A DNA stretch of 64,000 nt from Clostridia bacterium (lineage in GTDB: Bacteria > Bacillota_A > Clostridia > Oscillospirales > CAG-272): assembly GCA_017467205.1 (NCBI GenBank), contig JAFTSQ010000018.1, positions 1 through 64,000 of the forward strand. Direction: 5' to 3'. The translations under genes and the position numbers were made by a program. Shown here in pieces: positions 1 through 7,961 of this stretch (positions within the stretch are counted from its first letter, which is position 1; every line of letters starts with the position of its first letter). Below the pieces are notes generated by a model. It saw only the letters and a program-made list of their open reading frames with translations. It did no database searches and was not told the DNA's origin.

Positions 1-98
1 AAATCGTAATCGGAGAAAGGCAACTCGTAGATGGCGAGTACACGCAAGAAATTACAATTTATTATAAATTCGATAATAAATTTCAAAAAGCCTCTTGA
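1..98 (+). CDS. C-terminal fragment of a possible site-specific (serine) recombinase
   Basis: The window opens inside a reading frame (codons in register with base 3) that runs 31 codons to a TGA at 96-98. The residues end in a beta-strand-like stretch ITIYYKFDNKF. This resembles the very C-terminus of many clostridial large serine recombinases, which often finish with an IxIYYKF-type strand. The stop codon overlaps the -35 box of the next promoter. A tRNA-like remnant follows at 155-198, which would suit the edge of an integrated element. The fragment is too short to be certain and could be any protein tail. Confidence 0.4.
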   Translation, partial: IVIGERQLVDGEYTQEITIYYKFDNKFQKAS

Positions 99-129
99 CA
101 AAACAAAAATAATGTGGTATAATACCACA
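95..129 (+). promoter_or_regulatory. Consensus promoter with a 17-bp palindrome over the -10 box
   Basis: TTGACA at 95-100, 17-bp spacer, TATAAT at 118-123. The -10 box is the centre of a perfect palindrome TGTGGTATAATACCACA (113-129), which looks like a repressor operator. The downstream transcript would contain the tRNA-like remnant and tRNA-Lys. Confidence 0.75.
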
Positions 130-154
130 CGTAATAAAAAAAATGACTTCTCTA

Positions 155-198
<44 letters not shown>

Positions 199-218
199 CT
201 TCCTGTAGGGGAGTAATG

Positions 219-333
219 AAAACACAAAATCTTTTATATGCACCTCTAGCTCAGTTGGTAGAGCAACTGACTCTTAATCAGTGGGTCCAGGGTTCGAGTC
301 CCTGGAGGTGCACCAAAAAAGATTTTGTGTTTT
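219..333. repeat. 17-bp perfect inverted repeat enclosing tRNA-Lys
   Basis: AAAACACAAAATCTTTT (219-235) is the exact reverse complement of 317-333, with the tRNA between the arms. The right arm runs into a T-rich tract. In RNA the arms would pair into a stem that holds the tRNA in its loop, possibly for processing or termination. Confidence 0.7.
240..315 (+). tRNA. tRNA-Lys (anticodon CTT)
   Basis: A complete 76-nt cloverleaf with encoded CCA. The acceptor stem is GCACCTC/GAGGTGC, the D-arm contains AGCTCAGTTGGTAGAGC, and the anticodon stem-loop is CTGA-CTCTTAA-TCAG with anticodon CTT. The T-arm is CCAGG-GTTCGAGT-CCTGG-like. It reads AAG codons. It is transcribed from the promoter at 95-123 or by processing of the same leader. 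Confidence 0.95.
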
Positions 334-521
334 TTATTTTCTCTTTGTACAAGCTGAATTCAAAGTATGACAGCAATTGCATTCCGAAGGAATATTGCGT
401 TACGATGAGCAGTTATTTGCTATTGATAAAAAGCGGAACAATCGGCACGAACATTACTCCGAGTAGCAAACTCTGAATTTGCCGCGCGGAATTTTATTGG
501 ATTTTGTTTTAACCTCTAAAG

Positions 522-550
522 AAAAAGCACTACGTGAGCAGTGCTTTTTT
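522..550 (+). terminator. Intrinsic terminator
   Basis: AAAAAGCACT (522-531) pairs with AGTGCTTTTTT (540-550). It separates the tRNA region from the next operon. Nothing gene-like is visible in 334-521. Confidence 0.75.
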
Positions 551-571
551 GATTGATAATGGAGAAAACAA

Positions 572-600
572 TTGACACGGGGTGGCAGGTGTGCTATAAT
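572..600 (+). promoter_or_regulatory. Sigma-A promoter of the SGNH/GH78 operon
   Basis: TTGACA (572-577), 17-bp spacer, TATAAT (595-600), 26 bp before the ATG at 627. The spacer contains the 11-mer ACACGGGGTGG that recurs elsewhere in the window. Confidence 0.85.
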
Positions 601-626
601 TAACGCAGAAAGACGGGTGCTTTTAC

Positions 627-1250
627 ATGAGCAGCTATGCTTATGAATTTGAAAAAAGAAATGAACGCTTGGAAACTTATGAATGGGATAACGTTTGGTG
701 GGAGCAGACTGAAAAAACGGATGTGCCTCGGGTGCTTTACATAGGGGATTCAATTTCTTGCGGTACGCGCCGAGTTGCCACAAGGGTGGCGGAAAACGCC
801 GTATTGTTTGACGGATTGGGGACTTCGAAGGCGCTTGATAACCCGTATTTTCGCCAAACGGTGAGTTTATTTGCAGATCAGCAAAAGGCGCGTTGTGCCG
901 TATTGTTTAACAACGGTTTGCACGGCTGGCATTTGGATGATGAAACTGAATACGGACAGTATTATGAAAGTATGCTCCAATTTCTCAAGGATAAGTTTGA
1001 GGGCACACTAATCGCGTTGTGCTTAACCACACACGTTGCGAATCCCGAGCGTAATGCGCGCGTGGTAGCACGAAACCGAGTGGTAACTGCTCTTGCAAAA
1101 AAGTACAATCTGCCGGTCGTAGACCTCTATTCTATTACAGAGGCGAACCCAGAGTTGTTGAGTGCTGACGGAGTTCATTTCGCGCCGGAGGGATATCAGC
1201 TTTTGGCAAACGAGCTTGTTAGTAAAGTAAAAGAACTCGCGAATATATAA
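627..1250 (+). CDS. SGNH/GDSL-family hydrolase
   Basis: A 207-residue cytoplasmic protein without a signal peptide. Block I of the SGNH fold is visible as YIGDSISCG at about residues 38-46, giving the catalytic Ser. Block V is DGVHFAPEGY near residue 180, giving the Asp-x-x-His pair. An Asn in LFNNGLHGW is a candidate block III residue. The family hydrolyses esters, often acetyl groups on carbohydrates. It lies 48 bp before a GH78-type glycosidase and probably shares its transcript, so a role as a sugar de-O-acetylase is reasonable. That substrate is an inference. Confidence 0.85.
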   Translation: MSSYAYEFEKRNERLETYEWDNVWWEQTEKTDVPRVLYIGDSISCGTRRVATRVAENAVLFDGLGTSKALDNPYFRQTVSLFADQQKARCAVLFNNGLHGWHLDDETEYGQYYESMLQFLKDKFEGTLIALCLTTHVANPERNARVVARNRVVTALAKKYNLPVVDLYSITEANPELLSADGVHFAPEGYQLLANELVSKVKELANI

Positions 1251-1298
1251 CTATTTGCGTTGAATTTTAGATATGGTAAGCACGGGACGGTATTAAAT

Positions 1299-3182
1299 AT
1301 GAAAGAATTTCAGGACGCAAAATGGATATGGGTGAGTGACAATGCGGGAGTTGACGAGTACGCCGAGTTTTACACCACCCTCAAAGCGACCGATGCGCCG
1401 ACGCTGTGCCGTATCAGCTGTGATGGCGATTACACGCTTTTCATAAACGGGAAGTACGTTGCGAGCAATCAATACGGAGATTTTGAGCATTATAAAATTT
1501 ACGACGAGATAGAGATAACAGAGCATCTTACGGAAGGCGAAAATCAGCTTCAAATCCTTGTTTGGCACTTCGGCGAGGCATCTCAACGCTATAAGCCTGC
1601 GACGGCGGGGGTTATCTTTGAGATAGTGCAGAATGACACGATTATCGCTGTCAGCGATGATAATATTCTTTGTAGGAAAAGCGAGGCTTACCGTAGCGGT
1701 TACTCCAAAAAGATTACGGGCCAGATGGGCTTCAGCTTTTTCTATGACGCAAGAGGTGAGGGCTCATCCTCGCTTACTCGCGCCGTTTGCGTAGAAAAGC
1801 ACTGTAATTTTTATCCGCGACCTATCAAGAAGATGGAGCTTCTTCCGCGCAAGGCGGCAAGGGTGTTAGAAAACAAGGGGAATTATTACCTCGTCGACCT
1901 CGGAGAAGAAACGGTAGGTCTGCCGGTTTTGGAGTTCGTTTCCCACCGCGAGCAAAAAATACTCGTGGCTTGGGGCGAGGATTTGCAAGACGGCCACGTC
2001 CGAAGAATTATCGGAAGGCGGGATTTTAGCTATGAGTACGTAGCCAAGGCGGGCAAAAACGAGTACACGAACTATATGCTCCGCTTGGGGTGCAGATACC
2101 TTGAGCTATATGCCGAAGAGCCGATATCCTTGATTTATCTCGGTGTTCTTCCTGTGGTTTATCATGTGAAGGAAAGACACGTTGAATTTGAAAACGCGCT
2201 CGACGACAGGATATATAACCTTTCCGTGAGAACGCTCAAGCTATCGATGATGGAGCACTACGTCGACACTCCGTGGAGAGAGCAGTGCCTATACGTGTTT
2301 GATTCTCGGAATCAGATGCTTTGCGGCTACCACGCTTTTGAGGACAAAAATGCCGAGTATGCACGGGCAAATCTGAAGCTCGTGAGCGAGGACAGGCGCG
2401 ACGACGGTCTTCTTTCGATTTGCTACCCGTCGGGCGTTGACCTGACTATCCCCTCGTTTTCGCTCTATTATTTCATTGCGGTGAGGGAATACCTCGACTA
2501 TACCGGCGACACCTCCTTGGCAGAAGAGGTTTACGAAAAGCTCATATCAATTTTCGAGACCTTTATGAAAAACAAGCGCGACGGTCTGGTTTGCAGCTTC
2601 GTCGGAAAGAATCACTGGAATTTTTATGACTGGTCGGAAAACCTGGACGGAGGAACTTCGGCAGTACCGGGGGATGCCGACCTCGTGCTGAACTGCCTGT
2701 TTATTCTCGCGCTCGAGAGCCTTAAGGTAATTTCGGAGAAGATAAACAAGCCCTTTATATACGACTCTGCAATCATAGAAACAAAGCACAGTATTCAAAA
2801 TGAGCTTTACGATGAGGAAAGAGGCGCGTTTACGCATATGAAGGGGAAGGGAATTTTCACTTTACTCGGCAATGCGTTAGCCATTCTGGCAGGAGTCTGC
2901 CGTGACCCTGCCGCGCTCTCTGAAAAAATGATGAACGGTGAGTTCAGCGATTGCTCGCTTAGTATGAAGTGCTTTGTGTACGATGCGCTCCTTATGACAG
3001 ACAAGGAAAGATGGCAGGGCGTAATACTCGACGAGATACGCGCAAACTACAAAAGGATGCTTGACGCGGGTGCTACGAGCGTGTGGGAAACGATAGGCGG
3101 AGCGAGCGCTTTTGGAAACGCGGGTAGCTTGTGCCACGGCTGGAGCGCTATTCCCGTCTACTATTTTAATATCATAAAGTAA
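1299..3182 (+). CDS. Alpha-L-rhamnosidase-like glycoside hydrolase (GH78 type)
   Basis: A 627-residue protein from the ATG at 1299, which has GGACGG eight bases upstream. An upstream TTG at 1260 in the same frame lacks a good ribosome site. The N-terminal half is beta-rich (AKWIWVSDN, then a carbohydrate-binding-like sandwich). The C-terminal half is the (alpha/alpha)6 barrel. The acidic cluster D323-x4-E328-x6-D335 in DTPWREQ...D has the same spacing as the GH78 catalytic cluster Asp567/Glu572/Asp579 of Bacillus RhaB. A late Glu, E597 in VWETIGG, matches the fourth key acid. There is no signal peptide, so it should act on imported oligosaccharides. Substrate specificity is not provable from sequence. 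Confidence 0.85.
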   Translation: MKEFQDAKWIWVSDNAGVDEYAEFYTTLKATDAPTLCRISCDGDYTLFINGKYVASNQYGDFEHYKIYDEIEITEHLTEGENQLQILVWHFGEASQRYKPATAGVIFEIVQNDTIIAVSDDNILCRKSEAYRSGYSKKITGQMGFSFFYDARGEGSSSLTRAVCVEKHCNFYPRPIKKMELLPRKAARVLENKGNYYLVDLGEETVGLPVLEFVSHREQKILVAWGEDLQDGHVRRIIGRRDFSYEYVAKAGKNEYTNYMLRLGCRYLELYAEEPISLIYLGVLPVVYHVKERHVEFENALDDRIYNLSVRTLKLSMMEHYVDTPWREQCLYVFDSRNQMLCGYHAFEDKNAEYARANLKLVSEDRRDDGLLSICYPSGVDLTIPSFSLYYFIAVREYLDYTGDTSLAEEVYEKLISIFETFMKNKRDGLVCSFVGKNHWNFYDWSENLDGGTSAVPGDADLVLNCLFILALESLKVISEKINKPFIYDSAIIETKHSIQNELYDEERGAFTHMKGKGIFTLLGNALAILAGVCRDPAALSEKMMNGEFSDCSLSMKCFVYDALLMTDKERWQGVILDEIRANYKRMLDAGATSVWETIGGASAFGNAGSLCHGWSAIPVYYFNIIK

Positions 3183-3264
3183 TATTGCCACGGACGGCAA
3201 AAGTACAAAAATATGGTGTTTTTCATAGACTTTTTCTTTGAAAAATCACATTTTAGAGGTGTTT

Positions 3265-4404
3265 ATGAAGCTTGGAGGTAAGATTTTTGAATATTTGAAA
3301 TCCTGCGAGGCGGAAACGATAGCTCTTATTGAGGAGCTATGCCGAATTCCCGCTCCCTCGTGGGGTGAGGAGCGGCGCGCGGAGTTCTGCCGCGATTGGC
3401 TCGAGAGGTGCGGCGCTGAGGGCGTCTATATCGATGATGCTCTCAACACCGTCTATCCCGTCGGCTGCGAGGGCAACGACGATATCGTGGTGTTTATGGC
3501 ACATACAGACACCGTTTTTCCGGATACCGAGCCAATGCCGTGCTCAAGTGACGGAGAATATATCTACTCTCCAGGCGTTGGTGACGACACCGCCTGCCTC
3601 GCGGTTCTTCTTATGATAGCGCGGTTCGTTGCGAAGAATCATCTCACCTCTCGGCACGGCATTCTTTTTGTTGCCGATTCGGGAGAAGAGGGACTCGGAA
3701 ACCTTAAGGGCGTTAGGCAAATTATGAAGGATTACGAGGGTAGAATAAGCGAGCTTTACAGCTTTGACGGCACTTACGACAGCGTCGTCAACAAGTGCGT
3801 CGGCTCACACCGATACGAGCTGACGTTTAAGACGCAGGGCGGACATTCCTACGGCGATTTCGGAAATAAAAACGCCATTCACGCAATGTCCTCGCTTATA
3901 TGCTCGCTTTACGACTGTAAAGTGCCGAGTGATAACGAAAGCAAAACGACCTATAACGTCGGTGTCGTCGAGGGCGGCACGTCGGTCAACACCATTGCCG
4001 AGGGTGCAAAAATGCTCTACGAGTATCGCTCGGATTCGGAGAAATGCCTCGAGGATATGAGAGTCTTCTTTGAGTCGGCTGTTGCGGAGGCGAGGCAGGA
4101 TACAGACGTAGAGATTGACGTCAGAGTAGTCGGTATTCGCCCGTGCGGAAGCGGAGTTGACGAGGAGCACCTTTCTGAAATGACGAAGAAGGCGGTCGAA
4201 ATTTCCGAAAAGCATTCCGGCCTAAAATGCGCCGTGAAATCCGGCTCGACTGATGCTAATATCCCGATGTCGCTCGGCGTTGCCGCGATAACGCTCGGTG
4301 CGTATCTTGGTAGCGGTGCGCACACCCGTGATGAGCGTGTTCTTATAAGCAGTATTCCCGTAGGGCTCAAGATAGCGGCGGAGCTTATTCTGTCATATTT
4401 CTAA
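3265..4404 (+). CDS. M20-family zinc peptidase/deacylase
   Basis: A 379-residue M20 metallopeptidase. The metal-site motifs appear in order: H80-T-D82 (in MAHTDTVF), GVGDDTA with the bridging Asp, DSGEEG with catalytic Glu141 and ligand Glu142, and a late His in GSGAHTRDE. A dimerisation lid starts near GSHRYELTFKTQGGHSYG. Members remove amino acids from di/tripeptides or deacylate amino acids, and which applies here is unclear. The start at 3265 is favoured over an upstream in-frame TTG because of the GAGGTG before it. A strong terminator follows. Confidence 0.85.
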   Translation: MKLGGKIFEYLKSCEAETIALIEELCRIPAPSWGEERRAEFCRDWLERCGAEGVYIDDALNTVYPVGCEGNDDIVVFMAHTDTVFPDTEPMPCSSDGEYIYSPGVGDDTACLAVLLMIARFVAKNHLTSRHGILFVADSGEEGLGNLKGVRQIMKDYEGRISELYSFDGTYDSVVNKCVGSHRYELTFKTQGGHSYGDFGNKNAIHAMSSLICSLYDCKVPSDNESKTTYNVGVVEGGTSVNTIAEGAKMLYEYRSDSEKCLEDMRVFFESAVAEARQDTDVEIDVRVVGIRPCGSGVDEEHLSEMTKKAVEISEKHSGLKCAVKSGSTDANIPMSLGVAAITLGAYLGSGAHTRDERVLISSIPVGLKIAAELILSYF

Positions 4405-4406
4405 TA

Positions 4407-4440
4407 AAAAGGCGGCTTTCTGCACTGAAAGCCGCCTTTT
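4407..4440 (+). terminator. Intrinsic terminator after the M20 peptidase
   Basis: AAAAGGCGGCTTTC (4407-4420) pairs with GAAAGCCGCCTTTT (4427-4440). Confidence 0.85.
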
Positions 4441-4590
4441 GCTTATATAAATAAAAGTTGTCATTTCGCGATACTCGCAGTTTTTCTCTGAAAATCGCGT
4501 TTCACCGTAAAATTCTTGATATCCTTGCCCCGTATCACGAAAAACGGGCGTGTTTTAGCATTTTTGGGCGTTTTTTGCACCTTTCTGCGC

Positions 4591-5916
4591 TTATTGACCG
4601 GAGATGCTTAACGATTTAACAAGAACGCTCGGTGAGCCAATCTTGCGCGAAACCTCAAAATCGTTTGCAATACACTCGACGTTGTTAAGCAGGTCTATGA
4701 TATTGCCCGAAACGACAATAAGGGTGATAGGCTCGGCAATTTTGCCGTCGCGAATACGGTAACCGGATGCCTGAAGGTTGAATGCGCCCGAAACCTTGTT
4801 CACGCCTGCGTGCTGACCCATCATCTGTGTGATGAAAACGCCGTCAGATATGCCGCTTATCATCTCTTCAAACAAGGTGTCCGTCGGTTTAATACAGAGA
4901 TTAGAGTAGCTTACGTTTATAGCTCCGTTTGAGTCCTTGAAGCCGTTTCCGGTGGATACCGTGTCGAGAATTTTCGCGGTTTTAAGATTGTGAAGGAAGC
5001 TTACGAGTCTTCCGTTTTCGACGATAGCCGTAGGATGCGCGGCAACGCCCTCGTCGTCAAACGACACTCTGGTGGGCGACACCTCAAGCTGCGGCTCGTC
5101 GGTTATCGTTATATTCGAGCCGAATACCTGCTCGCCAAGCTTTCCTTCGAGGAGTGAAAGCTTTTTGATAACCGCATCCGCCGAGAACATAGAGAAGAAG
5201 CAGCCCATAAGGCTTGCAAACTGCGAGTTCTCGAATACCACGGGGTATGCCGCGGAGGGAATGGACTTTGCGCCTATCGAGGAGAGCGGACGCTCAACCG
5301 CCATTTTGTAGAGCTTATCGTAGTTTACGTCCGCGAGCTTATCAAGATGCTCGACGTAATAGCCCTGCTTCGCCTCGCCGTCACGCCTTACCACTCCGAC
5401 GCACATAACGAGCGCGTCGGCACTTCTTCTTTTTACCGAAAGTCCGTTCGAGTTTTCGATAGTAACCGTTTCGACCTCAACCTCAACCGCCGCCTGTGAT
5501 TGAACGATAAATTCGCACTTTTTGTAAATAAAACTTTCCATTTTTCTGCAAAGCTCTATCATATCAGCCTGCGAGTAGCTGCCGTAATCGTTCTCTTTTT
5601 CCTTGATTTCGGGGTAGCTTTTCGAGCCGCCGTAAATGAAATACGGGTCGGCCGATTCAACGACGCTCGAGTTCGCTCTGATGCGCCGAACAATCTCGTC
5701 TATCTCCGTATCAGAGTCGTTCTCGACGTAAACTGTGGATATATGTCCGTCGTACACACCGCGAACGTAAACCTCGTCGCGAGAGTAGGTCATATTCTGG
5801 TCAAGCTCCTTATTTGTGGTGCTGACCGCCGCACCCTCTGCAAGAGTGCGATACACCTCGACCTCGTTTATGCCTGCCGCACGGCAGGATTCTTCGAGTA
5901 TCTTGAAATTCATCAT
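4591..5916 (-). CDS. pmbA: TldE/PmbA-like subunit of the TldD/TldE protease
   Basis: A 441-residue member of the TldD/PmbA family. It lacks the HExxxH metal motif, as expected for the TldE (PmbA) partner. Family features include the N-terminal EVYRTLAEG region, the central SFDDEGVAAHPTAIVENG segment and the C-terminal GAFNLQASGYRIRDGKIAEPI. In E. coli TldD and TldE form a heterodimeric zinc protease that degrades unfolded peptides, matures microcin B17 and degrades the antitoxin CcdA. The gene overlaps tldD by 4 bp (ATGA), so the two are translationally coupled. No RiPP precursor is recognisable nearby. Confidence 0.9.
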   Translation of the reverse strand: MMNFKILEESCRAAGINEVEVYRTLAEGAAVSTTNKELDQNMTYSRDEVYVRGVYDGHISTVYVENDSDTEIDEIVRRIRANSSVVESADPYFIYGGSKSYPEIKEKENDYGSYSQADMIELCRKMESFIYKKCEFIVQSQAAVEVEVETVTIENSNGLSVKRRSADALVMCVGVVRRDGEAKQGYYVEHLDKLADVNYDKLYKMAVERPLSSIGAKSIPSAAYPVVFENSQFASLMGCFFSMFSADAVIKKLSLLEGKLGEQVFGSNITITDEPQLEVSPTRVSFDDEGVAAHPTAIVENGRLVSFLHNLKTAKILDTVSTGNGFKDSNGAINVSYSNLCIKPTDTLFEEMISGISDGVFITQMMGQHAGVNKVSGAFNLQASGYRIRDGKIAEPITLIVVSGNIIDLLNNVECIANDFEVSRKIGSPSVLVKSLSISGQ

Positions 5917-7310
5917 TTTGCCTTACCTCCGTTTCCGCCTACTGTCATATTCTGAATTCGAATAGTGGGCTCGCCGACGTTAGCGGGGACAGAGCCGGAC
6001 TTCGAGCCGCAAACGCCGTGACCGAAGGAGCAATTGTCTGCCACCATATCGACGTTCATCAAGGCGGTTGCGCCGTTGCCTATGAGCGTTGCACCGCGCA
6101 CGGGGTGGGTTATCTTGCCGCCCTCAACCATATATCCCTCGTTGACGGCAAAGTTGAATTCACCTGTCAGCGGGTTGACCGAGCCTCCGCCCATCGACTT
6201 CGCAAAAAGGCCGTATTCGGTAGCCGCGATTATCTCCTCAAAGGTGGAGCTGCCGCTTTGGATATACGTGTTTGTCATTCTGGAGGTGGGACTGTAACGG
6301 TAATTCTGGCGTCTTGCGTTGCCGGTTGAGGGCATATTCATAGTGCGGCTGTTGCGGTCGTCTATCATATATCCCTTGAGAATTCCGTTTTCTATGAGAA
6401 CATTCTTTTTCGTGGGATTTCCCTCGTCGTCAATATTCAGTGAGCCCCATTCGTTATAGACCGTTCCGTCGTCAATTGCCGTAACGACATCCGAGGCTAT
6501 CTTTTCGCCTAACCTGCCGCTGAATACCGACATATTCTTTGCAACGCTTGTTGCTTCAAGCGAGTGACCGCACGCCTCGTGGAAGAGAACACCGCCAAAT
6601 CCGTTGTGAATTATAACAGGATAAACACCGCCGACCATTTCGGGTGCGTTCAGCATCTCGATGCAGGCGTGGCAGAGATCCTCTGCGAAGGCTACGAGGT
6701 CTTTTTCTTTGTATCCGTCGATATCAAAGTTGCCGCCAACGGTTCCGCCGTTCGACTGACTGCGCTCACCCTCCTTCGCAACGACAGAGAGCGATATCCT
6801 CTGCTGATTTCTGACGTCGCTTATGAATTTTCCGTTCGTGTTGGCTATCGTTACGTATTGAGTGCGGTCGCTCATACCGACTATTCGCTGAACTATCCTT
6901 TCGTCGTATCCCTCGACCGCATCGTCGACTATTCTCAGATAAGCGATTTTCTCATCGAGCGCGACTGTGCGGCTCTCTCTTCCTATCTTAACCGACTTTT
7001 GCTCGGCTTTCTCGGGCGTCAGAGTGAACTTTATTCCGAGCGGCTTGCCCGAGTAGCTGCCCGAAAGCTTATCGGCAAGAGCCAAAAGACCCGCCTCGGA
7101 GCAGTCCGAGGTATGACCGTACGCCTCCTCCTTTCCCGAGAGTACGCGTATTCCTGCACCAAAGAGGTGTTTGGTTGACGAGGAGTCCACCTTACCGGAT
7201 ATCATCTGAATTTCGCCGGAATAGGTGTCCTCAAAGAATATTTCCGCAAAATCCGCACCCGTCGTAAGACAGCGCTCAAGAACGAGCTTCGCGGTATCCT
7301 TGTTGAGCAT
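5913..7310 (-). CDS. tldD: TldD zinc metalloprotease subunit
   Basis: A 465-residue catalytic partner of TldE. The zinc motif HEACGH (H244, E245, H249) lies in GGVLFHEACGHSLEA. Downstream, SLNIDDEGNPTKKNVLIENG and LTGEFNFAVNEGYMVEGGKITHPV are family hallmarks. TldD is first in a two-gene operon with tldE and has its own consensus promoter. It should form a cytosolic TldD2E2 complex that admits extended, unfolded peptides. The physiological substrate in Clostridia is unknown. Confidence 0.93.
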   Translation of the reverse strand: MLNKDTAKLVLERCLTTGADFAEIFFEDTYSGEIQMISGKVDSSSTKHLFGAGIRVLSGKEEAYGHTSDCSEAGLLALADKLSGSYSGKPLGIKFTLTPEKAEQKSVKIGRESRTVALDEKIAYLRIVDDAVEGYDERIVQRIVGMSDRTQYVTIANTNGKFISDVRNQQRISLSVVAKEGERSQSNGGTVGGNFDIDGYKEKDLVAFAEDLCHACIEMLNAPEMVGGVYPVIIHNGFGGVLFHEACGHSLEATSVAKNMSVFSGRLGEKIASDVVTAIDDGTVYNEWGSLNIDDEGNPTKKNVLIENGILKGYMIDDRNSRTMNMPSTGNARRQNYRYSPTSRMTNTYIQSGSSTFEEIIAATEYGLFAKSMGGGSVNPLTGEFNFAVNEGYMVEGGKITHPVRGATLIGNGATALMNVDMVADNCSFGHGVCGSKSGSVPANVGEPTIRIQNMTVGGNGGKAK

Positions 7311-7348
7311 AAATTAGTTCCCTTTCGTTAGAGTTATTATATAAAAAC

Positions 7349-7377
7349 AGTATAGCATCTTTTTCCTTGTCTGTCAA
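7349..7377 (-). promoter_or_regulatory. Promoter of tldD-tldE
   Basis: On the minus strand TTGACA (7377-7372), 17-bp spacer, TATACT (7354-7349). Confidence 0.85.
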
Positions 7378-7419
7378 TCATTCTTAGGGCAAACTCGATA
7401 GAAAAATGACGAATACTTC

Positions 7420-7448
7420 TTGCATTTTGCACGAGATGGTGATACAAT
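7420..7448 (+). promoter_or_regulatory. Promoter of the 77-residue protein gene
   Basis: TTGCAT (7420-7425), 17-bp spacer, TACAAT (7443-7448). It is divergent from the tldD promoter. Confidence 0.75.
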
Positions 7449-7478
7449 AGTATCAGAACTACTTAAGGAGAATAGAAA

Positions 7479-7712
7479 ATGCAAAAAATTATCTGTAAAA
7501 AGCTTTACGACACCGAAACGGCAGAGGTAATCAAGAAAACGACCTTTGGCTGCTTCGGCGACCCCAAGGGCTATGAGGAAACCCTCTGCCGCATGCCCGA
7601 TGGTGCTTATTTCATCTACACGAACGGCGGCGCTGAGTCGCCCTATACCGAGGAGGGAATCAAAAGGCTCTCCGAGAAGAATGCTCAGGCTTGGCTTCTT
7701 GAGCATAACTGA
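7479..7712 (+). CDS. Small conserved protein of unknown function
   Basis: A 77-residue soluble protein with AAGGAG eight bases before the ATG, its own promoter and its own terminator, so it is a genuine single-gene unit. It begins with an IICKKLYDTETAE motif and contains EETLCRMPDGAYFIYTNGG, ending in an Ala-Trp-Leu helix. I recall similar small proteins as hypothetical in Clostridia. The predicted pattern is a beta-sheet with a short C-terminal helix. Two cysteines (in IICKK and LCRMP) do not make a metal motif. No function is assigned. Confidence 0.8.
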   Translation: MQKIICKKLYDTETAEVIKKTTFGCFGDPKGYEETLCRMPDGAYFIYTNGGAESPYTEEGIKRLSEKNAQAWLLEHN

Positions 7713-7735
7713 AATTTAGCCGTATTTTGATACAC

Positions 7736-7784
7736 GGGGTGGCTCTTGTGCTGTTTTTTCAGCCGTGAGCCATCCCGCTTTTTT
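7736..7784 (+). terminator. Intrinsic terminator after the 77-residue protein gene
   Basis: GGGGTGGCTC (7736-7745) pairs with GAGCCATCCC (7767-7776), followed by six T. Bases 7785-7870 hold nothing recognisable. Confidence 0.8.
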
Positions 7785-7872
7785 GAAATCGTTGGATTGC
7801 ACGAGGACGTTTGCTTGCCTTTTTGCGCGCTACGCCGAACGGCAAGATTTGTGCAGAAAACCGAAAAAAACC

Positions 7873-7931
7873 GTGACTTTTCACAATAAACGCGAAAAGC
7901 GATTGTGTTTTTTTGATTTGCGTGTTATAAT
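7873..7931 (+). promoter_or_regulatory. Promoter of secreted protein A1, with a GTGA-N4-TCAC element
   Basis: TTGTGT (7903-7908), 17-bp spacer, TATAAT (7926-7931). Upstream lies GTGA-CTTT-TCAC (7873-7884). The surrounding sequence is similar to the region in front of the paralogue at 10917, including the run of A before the element and ATTG after it. Confidence 0.75.
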
Positions 7932-7961
7932 TGCTTTATAAATTTGCTTGGGGTATACTTT

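Noticed and set aside
216..476. 86-residue ORF over tRNA-Lys
   Set aside because: It reads through the tRNA gene and has no ribosome site.
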